Shown: piece after piece, positions 7,570 through 18,013 of the stretch
Position numbering within the stretch: the first letter of the stretch is position 1
How the letters are laid out: each line of letters begins with the position of its first letter
Translations under genes and position numbers: made by a program
Source of the DNA: Tubiluchus corallicola
Lineage: Eukaryota; Priapulida; Priapulimorpha; Priapulimorphida; Tubiluchidae
Reading direction: 5' to 3'
Assembly (NCBI GenBank): GCA_030141605.1
Contig: JAQGDQ010000661.1
Location: 1-22,500 of the forward strand
Length of the DNA: 22,500 bases
The notes under the pieces: generated by a model
The model's database searches: none
Told to the model about the DNA's origin: nothing
What the model saw: the letters and a program-made list of their open reading frames with translations, nothing else

Positions 7570-7832
7570 ATTCCTTTTACACACAGATATGGTGTATAAT
7601 TATAATAGTGCTTTCATTTATATAAACACTGCTCATATCACGAAATGATCAGGATTAGATGGTCCCATATTTTTGCATTGCTCGTGATTAAAGGAAAGAA
7701 CAACTCAATTAGCATGTTGACCTGGTTTTATCGCTGTCACTTAAAGTTAGAAAAAATTAACAAAGAAGTTTGCAGAAGATTTTTCCATAAAACATAAAGT
7801 TACATCATACTGTCGCTGTATGGAAAAACAGG
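7570..7832. other. 3' UTR stretch between the two arrays
   Basis: AT-rich sequence without coding signal. It contains ttaaaggaaagaacaa (7690), a motif also seen inside the MITE at about 5070 (ttaaaggaaagaacaa), so a shared small repeat may be present. Confidence 0.4.
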
Positions 7833-8447
7833 CTTAACTTTTCCTTTAACACTGAAATAAACTTAACTTCCTAGAAGGCTTGACTTTTCCTTTAACATTG
7901 AAGTAAACTTAACTTCCTAGAAGGCTTGACTTTTCCTTTAACATCGAAATAAACTTAACTTCCTAGAAGGCTTGACTTTTCCTTTAACATTGAAGTAAAC
8001 TTAACTTCCCAGAAGGCTTGACTTTTCCTTTAACATTGAAGTAAAGTTAACTTCCTAGAAGGCTTGACTTTTCCTTTAACATTGAAGTAAACTTAACTTC
8101 CTAGAAGGGTTGACTTTTCCTTTAACATTGAAGTAAACTTAACTTCCCAGAAGGCTTGACTTTTCCTTTAACATTGATGTAAACTTAACTTCCCAGAAGG
8201 CTTGACTTTTCCTTTAACATTGAAACAAACTTAAATTCCCAGAAGGCTTGACCTTTCCTTTAACATTGAAATAAACTGAATTTCCCAGAACGCTTGACTT
8301 TTCCTTTAACATTGAAGTAAACTGATTTTCCCAGAAGGCTTGACTTTTCCTTTAACATTGAAGTAAACTGAATTTCCCAGAAAGGTTGACTTTTCCTTTA
8401 ACATTGAAATAAACTTAACTTCCCAGAAGGGTTGACTTTTCCTTTAA
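7833..8447. repeat. 46-bp minisatellite, 13 copies plus a 17-bp partial one, in the 3' UTR
   Basis: Units start at cttgacttttcctttaacat, spaced exactly 46 bp from 7833 to 8431. Units with 'gaaataaact' contain the polyadenylation hexamer AATAAA (first at 7856-7861), while 'gaagtaaact' units do not. A diverged single copy lies at about 12960-13007. Confidence 0.95.
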
Positions 8448-8760
8448 AGCATGTATTTTCATTGTATACTTACATGTACGCTGCAGCATAGACATTGTAG
8501 TACAAGTAGCTATTTTTAACTATTTTAATTAGCTATGGCTCATTGCTCAATTTTTAGTACGCAACATGCTTTTTGGTACTTTTGTACATAGTCAATTATC
8601 TTTATAACTTGCTATAATTTTTGTATATAAAATGAGAATTTGTGTTAAATTCTAATGTTGTAAAAATGTCGTTAATTTGCTAGATTTTTTAATAAAGCAT
8701 TTAAAACTCGATCTTCTTCATGGTTAATAATCATATTTTTAATCACTTGTGGTGTGCTAG
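8448..8760 (+). terminator. Likely end of the 3' UTR with poly(A) signal
   Basis: AT-rich, non-repetitive sequence leads to AATAAA at 8691-8696. A GT-rich stretch (cttgtggtgtgc) follows about 50 nt later, as expected downstream of a cleavage site. The mRNA would then end near 8710-8720. The AATAAA copies within the 46-bp array (for example 7856) are alternative earlier sites. Confidence 0.45.
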
Positions 8761-9072
8761 GATTGAAAGTGAAATTCAAAAGCACTTTAGAACTGCCATT
8801 ACAGTAACAGTTTCTTTTCAGCTTTCCAAATTCACAATGCTTCTTTCAATGGTGTGATCAACTTGTGATATCGTTTGCTTCAATGTGGCGACAATTATTG
8901 CAGTCAGTGTCACATTAAAGCACAACAAAACCTTCCGCTTACATAAAACTAAAACAATTCGTCTTGAAATTTTATACCACTTACCTAGTGCCTTTTTGCA
9001 TGCAGGGCTTGCGTCGCCTGTAACGATGCATAAAACGCGTACATTTAAACTACTGCCGTGACTGTTAGGTTC

Positions 9073-9077
<5 letters not shown>
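8761..9077. other. No gene recognised; unassigned open frame on the minus strand
   Basis: The minus strand is open from 9078 to 8818 (86 codons). It has one long hydrophobic stretch and no motif I recognise. No splice or family support is visible, so it is not called as a gene. Confidence 0.4.
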
Positions 9078-9103
<26 letters not shown>

Positions 9104-9210
9104 ATCTTTATTTGCCATTAAAATACATTGATAATCACTGATAAAAACTTTACAGAGATGATCAATAAGTGTTAGTTAATAAAAACTTACACTGCTCATG
9201 GCGGGTCGTT
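9078..9210 (-). mobile_element. Possible LINE-type 3' end with (TA)n tail
   Basis: On the minus strand the sequence reads aatggcaaataaagatt and then (at)n (9078-9103). AATAAA followed by a short dinucleotide tail is a usual end of non-LTR elements and their SINEs. No coding part was found upstream of it. Confidence 0.3.
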
Positions 9211-10100
9211 CACAACAAGTTTAGATAAAATTGCGTGAAGTTTTGAAAGAATAATCAGAGCATTCGTAGCGCACACGTCACTAACTAAGTAAAATTATAA
9301 ATTACTGTATCTTGTCAGTAAGATTAAAAATACATTTTTGGTTAGTGAGTGGCGCACCCTGGTGGGTGAATCAGCGACATTTTAAATTATCCAGAATTTT
9401 CTTTTCCAATTACATAAGTCTTTCGAGCAGGTAAGGAAACGGTTAGTAATATAACTTTGCACGGAAATTTTTTTGGAACATAATTCAAAATTGCCTTTTC
9501 TTTCCCTGACTTACGTTGTGCGTGTATGACGTCACGTAATGGCGCGGTCGGAATAGTATGGGCGAATTATTAAATGAAAACAAACAAAAAATCCTTTCAA
9601 CGCGAGCACGATATACGCATAAAATTGCTATAAAGTAACACAATTTTTAAGGAGATTTTTCTGAAACCTACTTCCGGTGCCCCTTTTCTTATCTTTTAAT
9701 CCTCGTGCTTCTTTATTGAGGAAATGCTATAAGTATTCATGCTTTGAATGTGTCGTGTCACCAAGCATGCATTAAACGTCAAATGTATACAGCTTATGGA
9801 ATTGATGTCACTGGCATGGAAATTGATGGATTCCATTCAATTATTTATGCGAAGAAAAAAATCTAGAAAGCTGAGAGACTCGTTTGCGTGATGAACTATC
9901 ATTGAGGCACAAAATCAATCATTTCTTAGACTATCTTCAATAGATACAGCAGTTCTCTATGCATTTGAGTAGAGATTTTATCTCGTTACAAAAACTATTC
10001 CCTATCATCGCTTGGTTCCATTTCAAAGACCATTTTTCAACGCTTTTACTATTAATTTTATACGCAGTGCGCCAGCGTCGCCATCTGCGGGCGGTTTTTG
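9211..10100. other. No gene recognised
   Basis: AT-rich sequence without long open frames. It holds one perfect CRE-type palindrome tgacgtca (9527-9534) in a small GC-richer patch (to about 9555). Confidence 0.4.
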
Positions 10101-10102
10101 TG

Positions 10103-10114
10103 CTTATATAAAAG
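10103..10114 (+). promoter_or_regulatory. TATA-box-like sequence
   Basis: gcttatataaaagcag is a full TATA-box match, preceded by a GC-richer segment (gccatctgcgggcgg). No coding region follows: the first ATG at 10201 opens no long frame. It may be the promoter of an unseen transcript or of a mobile element, or chance. Confidence 0.2.
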
Positions 10115-10367
10115 CAGTTTGGTTAGTGGTCAAATTAAACCGAGAAAGCTTTTTGTTAATAAGTTAATAAGAAAAGCAAGTTAATAAACAGCAACTGAAC
10201 ATGATGTATCATTGATAAGAATTCTTGGGTAAAGGAAGATCGTCTGAAGATGGGCAGCTGTTCACCAAGTTTTAAGTTTTTTCCAAATTCTAAGGTTTAA
10301 AGCAAGACTGGACCCAAATTTAAGCAGTGGGGCAAAACAATCAAACAAGCAAAACCGTCTGCCGCAT

Positions 10368-10475
10368 CAGTTCAGTAAACTTTAGTTGTTTTACGTGGAC
10401 TTTACGTAATTATGCATTGGTCTGTACGTAGAGTGATTTACTAGCAGGATGTTGCTTGGGAACAAGAAAAAATGA
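10368..10475 (-). repeat. Inverted relative of the 14.3-14.5 kb tandem repeat
   Basis: cagttcagtaaactttagttg, ggactttac, taattatgcatt and agagtgatttactagcagga are the reverse complement of the unit at 14325-14430. A direct-orientation fragment cttaacctttgacctt follows at about 10575. Confidence 0.75.
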
Positions 10476-11559
10476 ATTAGGTAAGGTTCTAGCTAGCTGT
10501 TAAAACTGTTAGTATTACAGTAGCTTAAGCGGCGAGTCGTTGTCAAGTGTACACAAACACGTTGTCTGGTACACTTAACCTTTGACCTTTTTAGGATCAT
10601 CATCAATCGCTGGAACTGTGACAAGACTTACTCAGTGACCACTTTTTTCTGTTTCTCATTGAAAACTTTATCAAAACGCGGGACTTGCTGATTTGCTAGA
10701 ATATGATGAGTGCAAAACAATGTTTTAAAGTTGATGAACAATGTAAGACAATGTATATGAACAATGAAGAAATTAACCATCGCATTGTATTGTCCCGTCT
10801 CCTCAAACTACCATCATTTTAAGCAATGCAAATATTACTTCTGGATGATGTTATTAATTTAAATGGATTTATATATATATATATGCATAAAACCAATAAC
10901 AACTTATTTCCAACTTTTTTGAAAATCCAGTCAAGATAAATGTAAAAAGATACAATACGAGACATAATGAATATATACCAAGACGTTGTAAAACAAATAT
11001 GGCGAAACACTTCATTAGCTATATGGGTCTAGTCCTATGGAATAGACTAATGTAGTCACTCCCTTTCAACTTTTAAAAAACCGTCAGAAAAGAAATACTT
11101 CAAAAGTATTGAGAGTAACACAGTTTGATAATGGTAATCACCTGCATTCTTTTTCCACAGTAATCTTTATAAAACGTGACTATGTTTAACAGGATACTGA
11201 ACACTTTATAATCATGATCACAGTTTTTCTTAGCTCTCGCTCCATTTCATCTTTCATTCACTACTCCCCCTCCCCACATTTATGTATATATTATCATTAT
11301 TTCAATTATTAATCACTTCTTCAAGATTTCCACGTACAGTTTGGCCTGTCAAGCTATGCCTTTATGCTCAAACTGTATGCATCAAAATTACTCTGTAATG
11401 TAATTTGCACATGTATATGCTGCATAAGAATCTCTTTTGTAATTTCTGGATAATATTGCATTTATATTTTTATTTTCTTGAGTGGAAAATTATCTGTATT
11501 TTTATTATAACTGTAAAATGCAGTGTGGAAATAAATAAACTTATAACTTGCACTTAAAC
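10476..11559. other. No gene recognised; possible retroposon 3' tail near its end
   Basis: AT-rich sequence. 10868-10884 is a short TA run. The end (about 11515-11545) has gtggaaataaataaac, a poly(A)-signal-like tail resembling that at 5595. Confidence 0.4.
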
Positions 11560-11634
11560 TTAGCTTTGGGAACGGAATTTTGCTCAAACACTGGCGTTCC
11601 GCAGGGTGATCGTCTGAGCCCTGTCAATAGATAA
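11560..11634 (+). pseudogene. Fragment of non-LTR reverse transcriptase
   Basis: A 24-codon stretch reads ...CSNTGVPQGDRLSPV and then meets a stop at 11632. TGVPQGDxLSP is a conserved block of LINE reverse transcriptases, just before the catalytic YxDD part. Nothing else of the RT is present on either side, so this is a short relic. A (taaa)n-type run follows at 11660-11690. Confidence 0.6.
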
Positions 11635-11639
11635 TTACA

Positions 11640-12008
11640 ATTTGAACTAATTCGACGTGCATAAATAAATAAATAAACTTAATAAACTTAAACTATAGCT
11701 AAGAGACCCTATTGTAGTCCCTGCACAGTCGAAGTTCATTCAGCTTTGACCATGCAAGATGAAATAAGCTCAACTGAAGTCGAAGCCGTACAATTAGATA
11801 TAATCAGCACGGAAGTTAATTGCATGAAATGCACACTATTCAGGTCGATATTCAAACCAGGGCATCGTATTCTGACTATTCTAATTAATGCTGGCTGATA
11901 GAAGGCAAGACCAATCATTGACCTTCAAGATTATCAACCATCATTTCACAAACTAACCACAATAGTTTACTGTTAGGTCACGCTTGTCTTTGCTATTGCG
12001 TGATGGTG
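11640..12008. other. No gene recognised
   Basis: A short (aaat)n run at 11661-11680, otherwise plain AT-rich sequence. A minus-strand open frame of 60 codons has no support. Confidence 0.4.
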
Positions 12009-12044
12009 ACAACGGCCAAATCACGCTGAAAACACAACTGTTCT
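12009..12044 (+). pseudogene. 5' fragment of 5S rRNA or 5S-derived SINE
   Basis: acaacggccaaatcacgctg and then aaaacacaactgttct match the first ~38 nt of the 5S-like sequence at 14042. The match stops abruptly where the GA/TA/A microsatellite cluster starts. Confidence 0.65.
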
Positions 12045-12046
12045 AT

Positions 12047-12385
<339 letters not shown>

Positions 12386-12387
<2 letters not shown>

Positions 12388-12955
12388 TGTCCTGATCGTG
12401 CACTGTTAACAATAGTTTTATGTCTAATTTATTGCAGTCAGAAAGGTTGCATTACGCTTAAACCTTAGTGGGTATTGATTGACTTGCTCTTACCTGTGAT
12501 TATGTATTAATTGTGCTGTGAAAATAATCCAGCCAAAAATAGTCATTAGAGAAATATAACGACTTGTATAAATTGTGGCCACACTAATAATACACTTTAT
12601 TAACAAAATTCAAGTTTAGCTGTTACACTTTACATTTCAAATTAAGTTACAAATCATAACAAAAATAATCACATAATTCACAGCACTTTAAATGAATAAT
12701 CTCACATACAGGCCTATGTAAAAAAACAAGAAAAAGGGGGACCACCATTTTTGGTACCTGCTGATAGATGGTCACCGATCAGCGGTGACACTTACTTTTT
12801 CTAGACAAGGTTAACTAAACGCAAGGTTACACATGCATGAACGAAGCATACGATCTAAGTGATATTGTAAGGCCACCAAAGAAGCCAGGCTTGGTTTAAA
12901 GCGGATTTTCCGACACATGCGACACTTTTTTTACTAAATGCTTCTAAGATTTTAC
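12386..12955. other. No gene recognised
   Basis: AT-rich sequence without coding support. Contains a small inverted-repeat-like patch, ggtcaccgatcagcggtgac (12770-12789). Confidence 0.4.
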
Positions 12956-12956
12956 A

Positions 12957-13009
12957 CGAACATTGAAATAAAGCTATCTTTCCAGAAAACGTGACTTTTC
13001 CTTTAAACA
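12957..13009 (+). repeat. Single dispersed copy of the 46-bp unit
   Basis: acattgaaataaa, tttccagaaa and gtgacttttcctttaaa match the 46-bp unit of the 7833-8447 array in the same order and orientation, about 4.5 kb from it. Confidence 0.75.
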
Positions 13010-13445
13010 CGATTATTTCATGAAATAAAAATTGATTTAGAAGGAAAGACTTTATACAGATTTTGCCTGACAACTTGATGTGTTGGAGCCGTTTTTATAG
13101 AGGGCGCTGCGGTTTGCTTGACACGACATCAAGAAACGATGACGGCTACGTACCACCTCAGCTAGATCAAACAAACCCCCCGGCAAAACTAATAATCTTG
13201 CACTGAACGACCTTGTTTGCTGAAAAGCTTCAATACCGACATGCAGTTTGGCTTCAGTGAAAGCATCATCAGACTCCCGTCTTAATTTAAGCCTCAAAAC
13301 AATGTAGACCACAAAATGTTGAAAGGGAAGATACTATTGTTTTCAAGAATGACTTACGTGAAAGAACTATAACCACACAAACATTATTTCGCGTTCACGC
13401 CACTAGTTCTTCGCTGTTACAGGCATTTCGCCATTCGCTAGGTAT
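13010..13445. other. No gene assigned; minus-strand open frame
   Basis: The minus strand is open 13312-13052 (86 codons), with an amphipathic, non-repetitive composition. I do not recognise a family and see no splice or start support. It could be a decayed transposon fragment. Confidence 0.35.
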
Positions 13446-13866
13446 TTCGGAAACGCATTGCACAAAAACCAAGTGCTGTACCTCTCAGTTCAGATGTGTT
13501 AGTTTACGACATCCTGCACACGTTTATACAGCTCATGCGTGAGCACAGGGTAAAATTTGAAATTTCAATTTTTATCTTAAAATTTGTTGAGTTCTAATAC
13601 AACCCACTGAATATCTTACAGTAACACTGTACTTCAATTTTCGCTTTAGCAAACACGTGCAACACGCTCGTGGAATATTTTTGCTGTTTAAAATTATGTT
13701 AGTTTGTGATGTCATCAATAGTTGGGCTCGCCCGCCGTTAATTAAGTTTTTAATCTATTATTTAATTATCAGAAACAATTTTGCAGTATTAATTATGTTA
13801 AATTGTATACTTTTTATCTAATTTGAAAATGAAGTAGTACATGGAAAATCATCCTGTCTTCCTTTA
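13446..13866 (+). repeat. ~420-bp dispersed repeat, copy 1
   Basis: This sequence is the reverse complement of 19046-19463, similar over its whole length (roughly 80-85 percent by eye). Shared blocks include acagctcatgcg, caaacacgtgcaacacgct, atcaatagttgggctcgcc and gccgttaattaag. It ends at aaatcatcctgtcttccttt. No terminal inverted repeats or coding capacity are seen. Confidence 0.85.
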
Positions 13867-13934
13867 AGATAAAAGTAGCTTCTACCATCCGCTTAAGCAA
13901 AGATAAGACAATAATGTACCAAATGTATTTACTT

Positions 13935-14030
13935 TGTACAGACCAGCATTTGGCAATGTATATACGGGCAGCAAGCTAATCGTGAAAAATACTTAGGACA
14001 TATATTATCACGTGATGGATGACACTGATG
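13935..14030 (+). pseudogene. Small reverse-transcriptase-like relic
   Basis: One frame reads REKYLGHILSRDG before a stop at 14019. The same block EKYLGHILSDDN occurs in the LINE at 19.7-20.7 kb. Ty3/gypsy RT has a similar YLGHxxSxDG block, so the class is uncertain. It abuts the 5S-derived SINE. Confidence 0.45.
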
Positions 14031-14041
14031 AGAAAAATATG

Positions 14042-14320
14042 AGATACGGCCAAATCATGTTGAAAACACGGGTTCTCATCTGATCACAGAAGTTAAGCAA
14101 CGTAGAGCCTGGCTAGTACTTGGATGGGTGACCGCCTAGGAATAGCAGGTGCTGAAGGCTTGCGGGATGCCCACACTGTATCTCGACACTAGGCGGAGGA
14201 GCTACACAAGCAGCCAACAGCTAGAGGACGGAGGAGGTCAAGTGACCCAACGGCCATGTGTACAGGAGTAAACCTTCCAAATCAGGAGTGGAGCCCCGAA
14301 GGCTGACCAGTGCAGCATAC
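14042..14320 (+). mobile_element. 5S-rRNA-derived SINE (or 5S pseudogene with tail)
   Basis: 14042-14161 is close to full-length animal 5S rRNA. It has tacggccaaatcatgttg at the start, then agttaagcaacg (box A region), and tagtacttggatgggtgacc (box C region), which are the internal RNA polymerase III promoter. It differs from functional 5S at scattered sites, and the T-run terminator of a 5S gene is missing. Transcription would run on into an unrelated ~160-bp tail (14162-14320), as in SINE3-type elements. The truncated relative at 12009 supports mobility. Confidence 0.75.
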
Positions 14321-14830
14321 TAGTAAATCACTCTACACACAGACTAATGCATAATTAAGTAAAGTCCATGTAAAACAACTGATGTTACTGAACTGACGCT
14401 TTGCTTTACCCAAACAAGATCCTGCTAGTAAATCACTCTAGGCACAGACTAATGCATAATTAAGTAAAGTCCATGTAAAACAACTGAAGTTACTGAACTG
14501 ATGCATTGCTTTACCCACATGTCACGTGACGGTTGTAATCAAGACCCATTGCTGTGGTATACTTAACCTTTGACCTTGCATATTTAAGTAAAGTCCACGT
14601 AAATCAACTGAAGTTACTGAACTGATGCATTGCTTTACCCACATGTCACGTGATGGTTGTAATCAAGACCCATTGCTGTGGTATACTTAACCTTTGACCT
14701 TGCATAATTACGTAAAGCCTATGTAAAACGACTGAGGTTGCTGAACTGATGCATTGCTTTACCCACATGTCACGTGATGTTTGTAGTGAAGACGCGTTGC
14801 TGTGATACATTTAACCTTTGAACTGCAGTA
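14321..14830. repeat. Tandem repeat with ~124-bp unit (first period ~105 bp)
   Basis: The marker gcataattaagtaaag-like motif occurs at 14349, 14454, 14578 and 14702 (spacing 105, 124, 124). The complete units contain ttgctttacccacatgtcac, the palindrome cacgtg, and ttaacctttgacctt. The first unit lacks the cacgtg and acctttgacct parts. Confidence 0.9.
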
Positions 14831-15360
14831 ACTGCGCTTGCGCACAACGAAACTGTGAAAAAGCTCATTATTCCATTATTAGAGGAGTATTTATGTGCTT
14901 AAGGCTGTATTCTAGACTTGTTTAAAGCATTAATGTATATTAAACTTCTAGAATTTCCGAATCAGGAAGATTCCCACGCTTGGAATTGAAACTCAATTAT
15001 TATCCTAGACAACAGATGGATTCTTTGTACACTAGGTGTACACACCGAATAGCACATTCATTTTTAACGAAGTAAATTTAATAAGTTTACAAAATAAATG
15101 AATTTCGTCCAAGCTACTGACTTTGATCCGACGAAACTAATATAAAATTTTATTAGCAAATTCCCAAAGCAAATTCCTTTGTTATTCTGGAAACTCGTAA
15201 ACAAAATTACGACAAGAATTTGATGAATTCATAGTCCTTTGTTTATCACAAAATATATTAAAAATTTTACTAACATAATAAATTCTTTCGAGTTAACAGT
15301 TCAATAAAGCAAGGTGAATTTTATTAAGGCTTTAAATTTTGCTATGAATTTTATATAGTA
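14831..15360. other. No gene recognised
   Basis: AT-rich sequence. At 15362-15380 tgtacagggtgtctcaaaag resembles the end of some mariner-like elements, but no second end is visible. Confidence 0.4.
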
Positions 15361-15457
15361 TGTACAGGGTGTCTCAAAAGTCGCTAAACGGTTTGTTTTC
15401 TTTTTCAAATTTTCCTCAATTCCCAGCAAGCTGTTACGTGGATCAAGAAGGGGCTTT

Positions 15458-15911
<454 letters not shown>

Positions 15912-16001
15912 TGTGTATGCCTTGTTTTTTGTATATTTTAAAATTGAAATTTGAAATTTTAAAATTTTTGACTCTAATAAATAAATAAATAAATAAATAA
16001 A

Positions 16002-16440
16002 AATAAATTGTAAACATCGTCATCACCGTTACGAAGTATGAGTAAAATACCTCGATGTAAAATTCTCCACTTCAATGGGTACGCATGATTAATCAATCGA
16101 TAAAAAATCGAAGCAATTGTTATGAGTTACACACGAGGCCTCCAAGAGAATTTTGCAAAGATTCCTTTCAGTCACCGAGGTCAGCAAAGACAGCTTTCAA
16201 CAAAGCCAAGGTATGGTTGCATAACGATTTAAAAGTATCTAATCATCACTAGTTTAAATATCTTCGTTGTAGGCATCAATGCAAAAAATGTGAGTGACTT
16301 CGCTATGGTACTTTTGTACCCCACCTTGGAAGGCTAAGGGTTACCAGTTTATCTGTATGGACTCTAGGAAAACCCGATGATTGTTTATACTCAATCTCAT
16401 TTTAATTTACTGTCCAAAATTAACAATTGTTTCTTATATT
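16002..16440. other. No gene recognised
   Basis: AT-rich sequence without coding or repeat structure that I can name. Confidence 0.4.
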
Positions 16441-16645
16441 TGAATAATTAGTTTAGAAAGTTAATTAACGGCAACCGAACATTGCTATTGCTTACGTCAG
16501 AAACTAACCACAGTTTGTGTAATGGCAGGCGTCTTCCCTTGTGCATCAAGCACGTTTACGTAAGTGTTACAGTACTGTTTAAATTGCGTGATGTCACGAA
16601 AAATGGGTTCTACATCATAAGACGTCAGAAACTAACACAGCAGTT
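16441..16645. repeat. Probable diverged third copy of the ~420-bp dispersed repeat
   Basis: gttaattaacggc, gcttacgtcagaaactaac and acagtactgt match cttaattaacggc, taacgtcacaaactaac and acagtgctactgt of the 19.2 kb copy in the same order and orientation. The motif acgtcagaaactaac recurs at 16623, so the copy has an internal duplication of about 127 bp. Confidence 0.5.
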
Positions 16646-17214
16646 CATGATCATGGTTATCACGGTACCACCTTCTATTTGTCGGCCTCGCGAATGTGAC
16701 AAAAAGGCGCCGCTGCCCCCTCTTAGTAGATTCACTGAGCCGTGCATAGCCTTGAAAGTTTAACAAAATTTTAATATCAGAGGTAATTATTATTTAATCT
16801 AAACTGTGATTTGAAAAAAAGCTCTTGTAGTTTTCAATATTTTAGAGCATTCTTTATTCTGAACTCGTGTTTATACAATCATCCGGTTTTCCTTTAACGG
16901 AATGTCAGTGCATTTCGAAACACAACCGTAACAGTTACCGTTTTTATGGGGGTAACTGCACTCACTTCACATGGATTAACTAAGGTTTAAGTTACAGTGT
17001 TTTTGAGCCCTTTAATGCGGCTTTTCCTGGAAAATTTGTGAAATTTCCTGGAAAAATATTCTCCAAAGTGTTAAGAGACTACCGTAAATGAGGCTTTTTG
17101 TCTCAGTCATTTCACTTGAATGCGTCACCAAAATCAATGCCGGTTCAAAAAGTTAGAAGACTAAGGTATAGTAACACATTTGAAAAAGTTCATGTTGAAA
17201 ATGCCGAATCCAGC
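16646..17214. other. No gene recognised
   Basis: Mixed sequence; a plus-strand open frame (16482-16763) lies partly in repeat and has no family match. Confidence 0.4.
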
Positions 17215-17975
17215 TAAAAAAGTCACAGGTAAGAAAGTCACAGGTAAAAAGTCACAGGTAAAAAGTCACAGGTAAAAAGTCACAGGTAAAAAGTCACAGG
17301 AAAAAAGTCAGAGGAAAAAAGTCAGAGGCACAAAGTCGCAGGTAAAAAGTCACAGGTAAAAAGTCACAGGTAAAAAGCCACAGCAAAAAGCCACAGGTAA
17401 AAAGCCATAGGTAAAAAGCCACAGGTAAAAAATCACAGGTAAAAAGCCACAGCAAAAAGCCACAGGTAAAAAGTCACAGCAAAAAACCACAGGTAAAAAG
17501 CCATAGGTAAAAAGCCACAGGTAAAAAATCACATGTAAAAAGCCACAGCAAAAAGCCACAGCAAAAAGCCACAGGTAAAAAGTCACAGCAAAAAGCCACA
17601 GGTAAAAAGCCATAGGTAAAAAGCCACAGGTAAAAAGCCACAGGTAAAAAGCCACATTTAAAAAGTCACAGGTAAAAAGCCACAGGTAAAAAATCACAGG
17701 TAAAAAGCCACAGCAAAAAGCCACAGGTAAAAAGCCACAGGTAAAAAGCCACAGCAAAAAGCCACAGGTAAAAAGCCACAGGTAAAAAGTCACAAGTAAA
17801 AAGCCACGGGAAAAAATCACAAGAAAAAAGTCACAGCAAAAAGCCACAGGTAAAAAGTCACAGGTAAAAAGTCACAAGTAAAAAGCCACAGGTAAAAAGT
17901 CACAGGTAAAAAGTCGCAGGTAAAAAAGTCACAGCAAAAAGCCACAGGAAGAAAGCCACAAGAAAAAAGACACAG
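17215..17975. repeat. 13/14-bp minisatellite (aaaaagYcacaggt / aaaaagccacagc)
   Basis: About 55 short units mix 14-bp 'aaaaagccacaggt' with 13-bp 'aaaaagccacagc'. The left end is gtcacaggt-rich and the middle is gccacag-rich. Block patterns repeat (for example, the order around 17380-17480 recurs at 17480-17590), showing a higher-order duplication of about 100 bp. The minus-strand open frame is a by-product. Confidence 0.93.
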
Positions 17976-17987
17976 AATAAAAGAAAT

Positions 17988-18013
17988 AACCCTAACCCGA
18001 ACCCGAACCCTTA
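17988..18013. repeat. Short telomere-like CCCTAA/CCCGAA run
   Basis: aaccctaacccgaacccgaa and then ccctta: one canonical animal telomere unit and two variants at the border of the array. It is too short to count as a true telomere. Confidence 0.5.

Noticed and set aside
7242-7584. His/Cys-rich repeat proteins on the minus strand (HHLCTICTPS-like)
   Set aside because: The 22-bp unit lacks stops in several minus frames; overlaps the 3' UTR of the pentraxin-like gene.
14042-14161. Functional 5S rRNA gene
   Set aside because: Scattered substitutions, no T-run terminator, and a non-5S tail; a truncated second copy fits a SINE better.
17350-17847. 165-codon hydrophobic minus-strand frame
   Set aside because: Translation of the 13/14-bp array; no independent coding evidence.
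17988-18013. Interstitial telomere
   Set aside because: Only one canonical CCCTAA unit with variants; too short.
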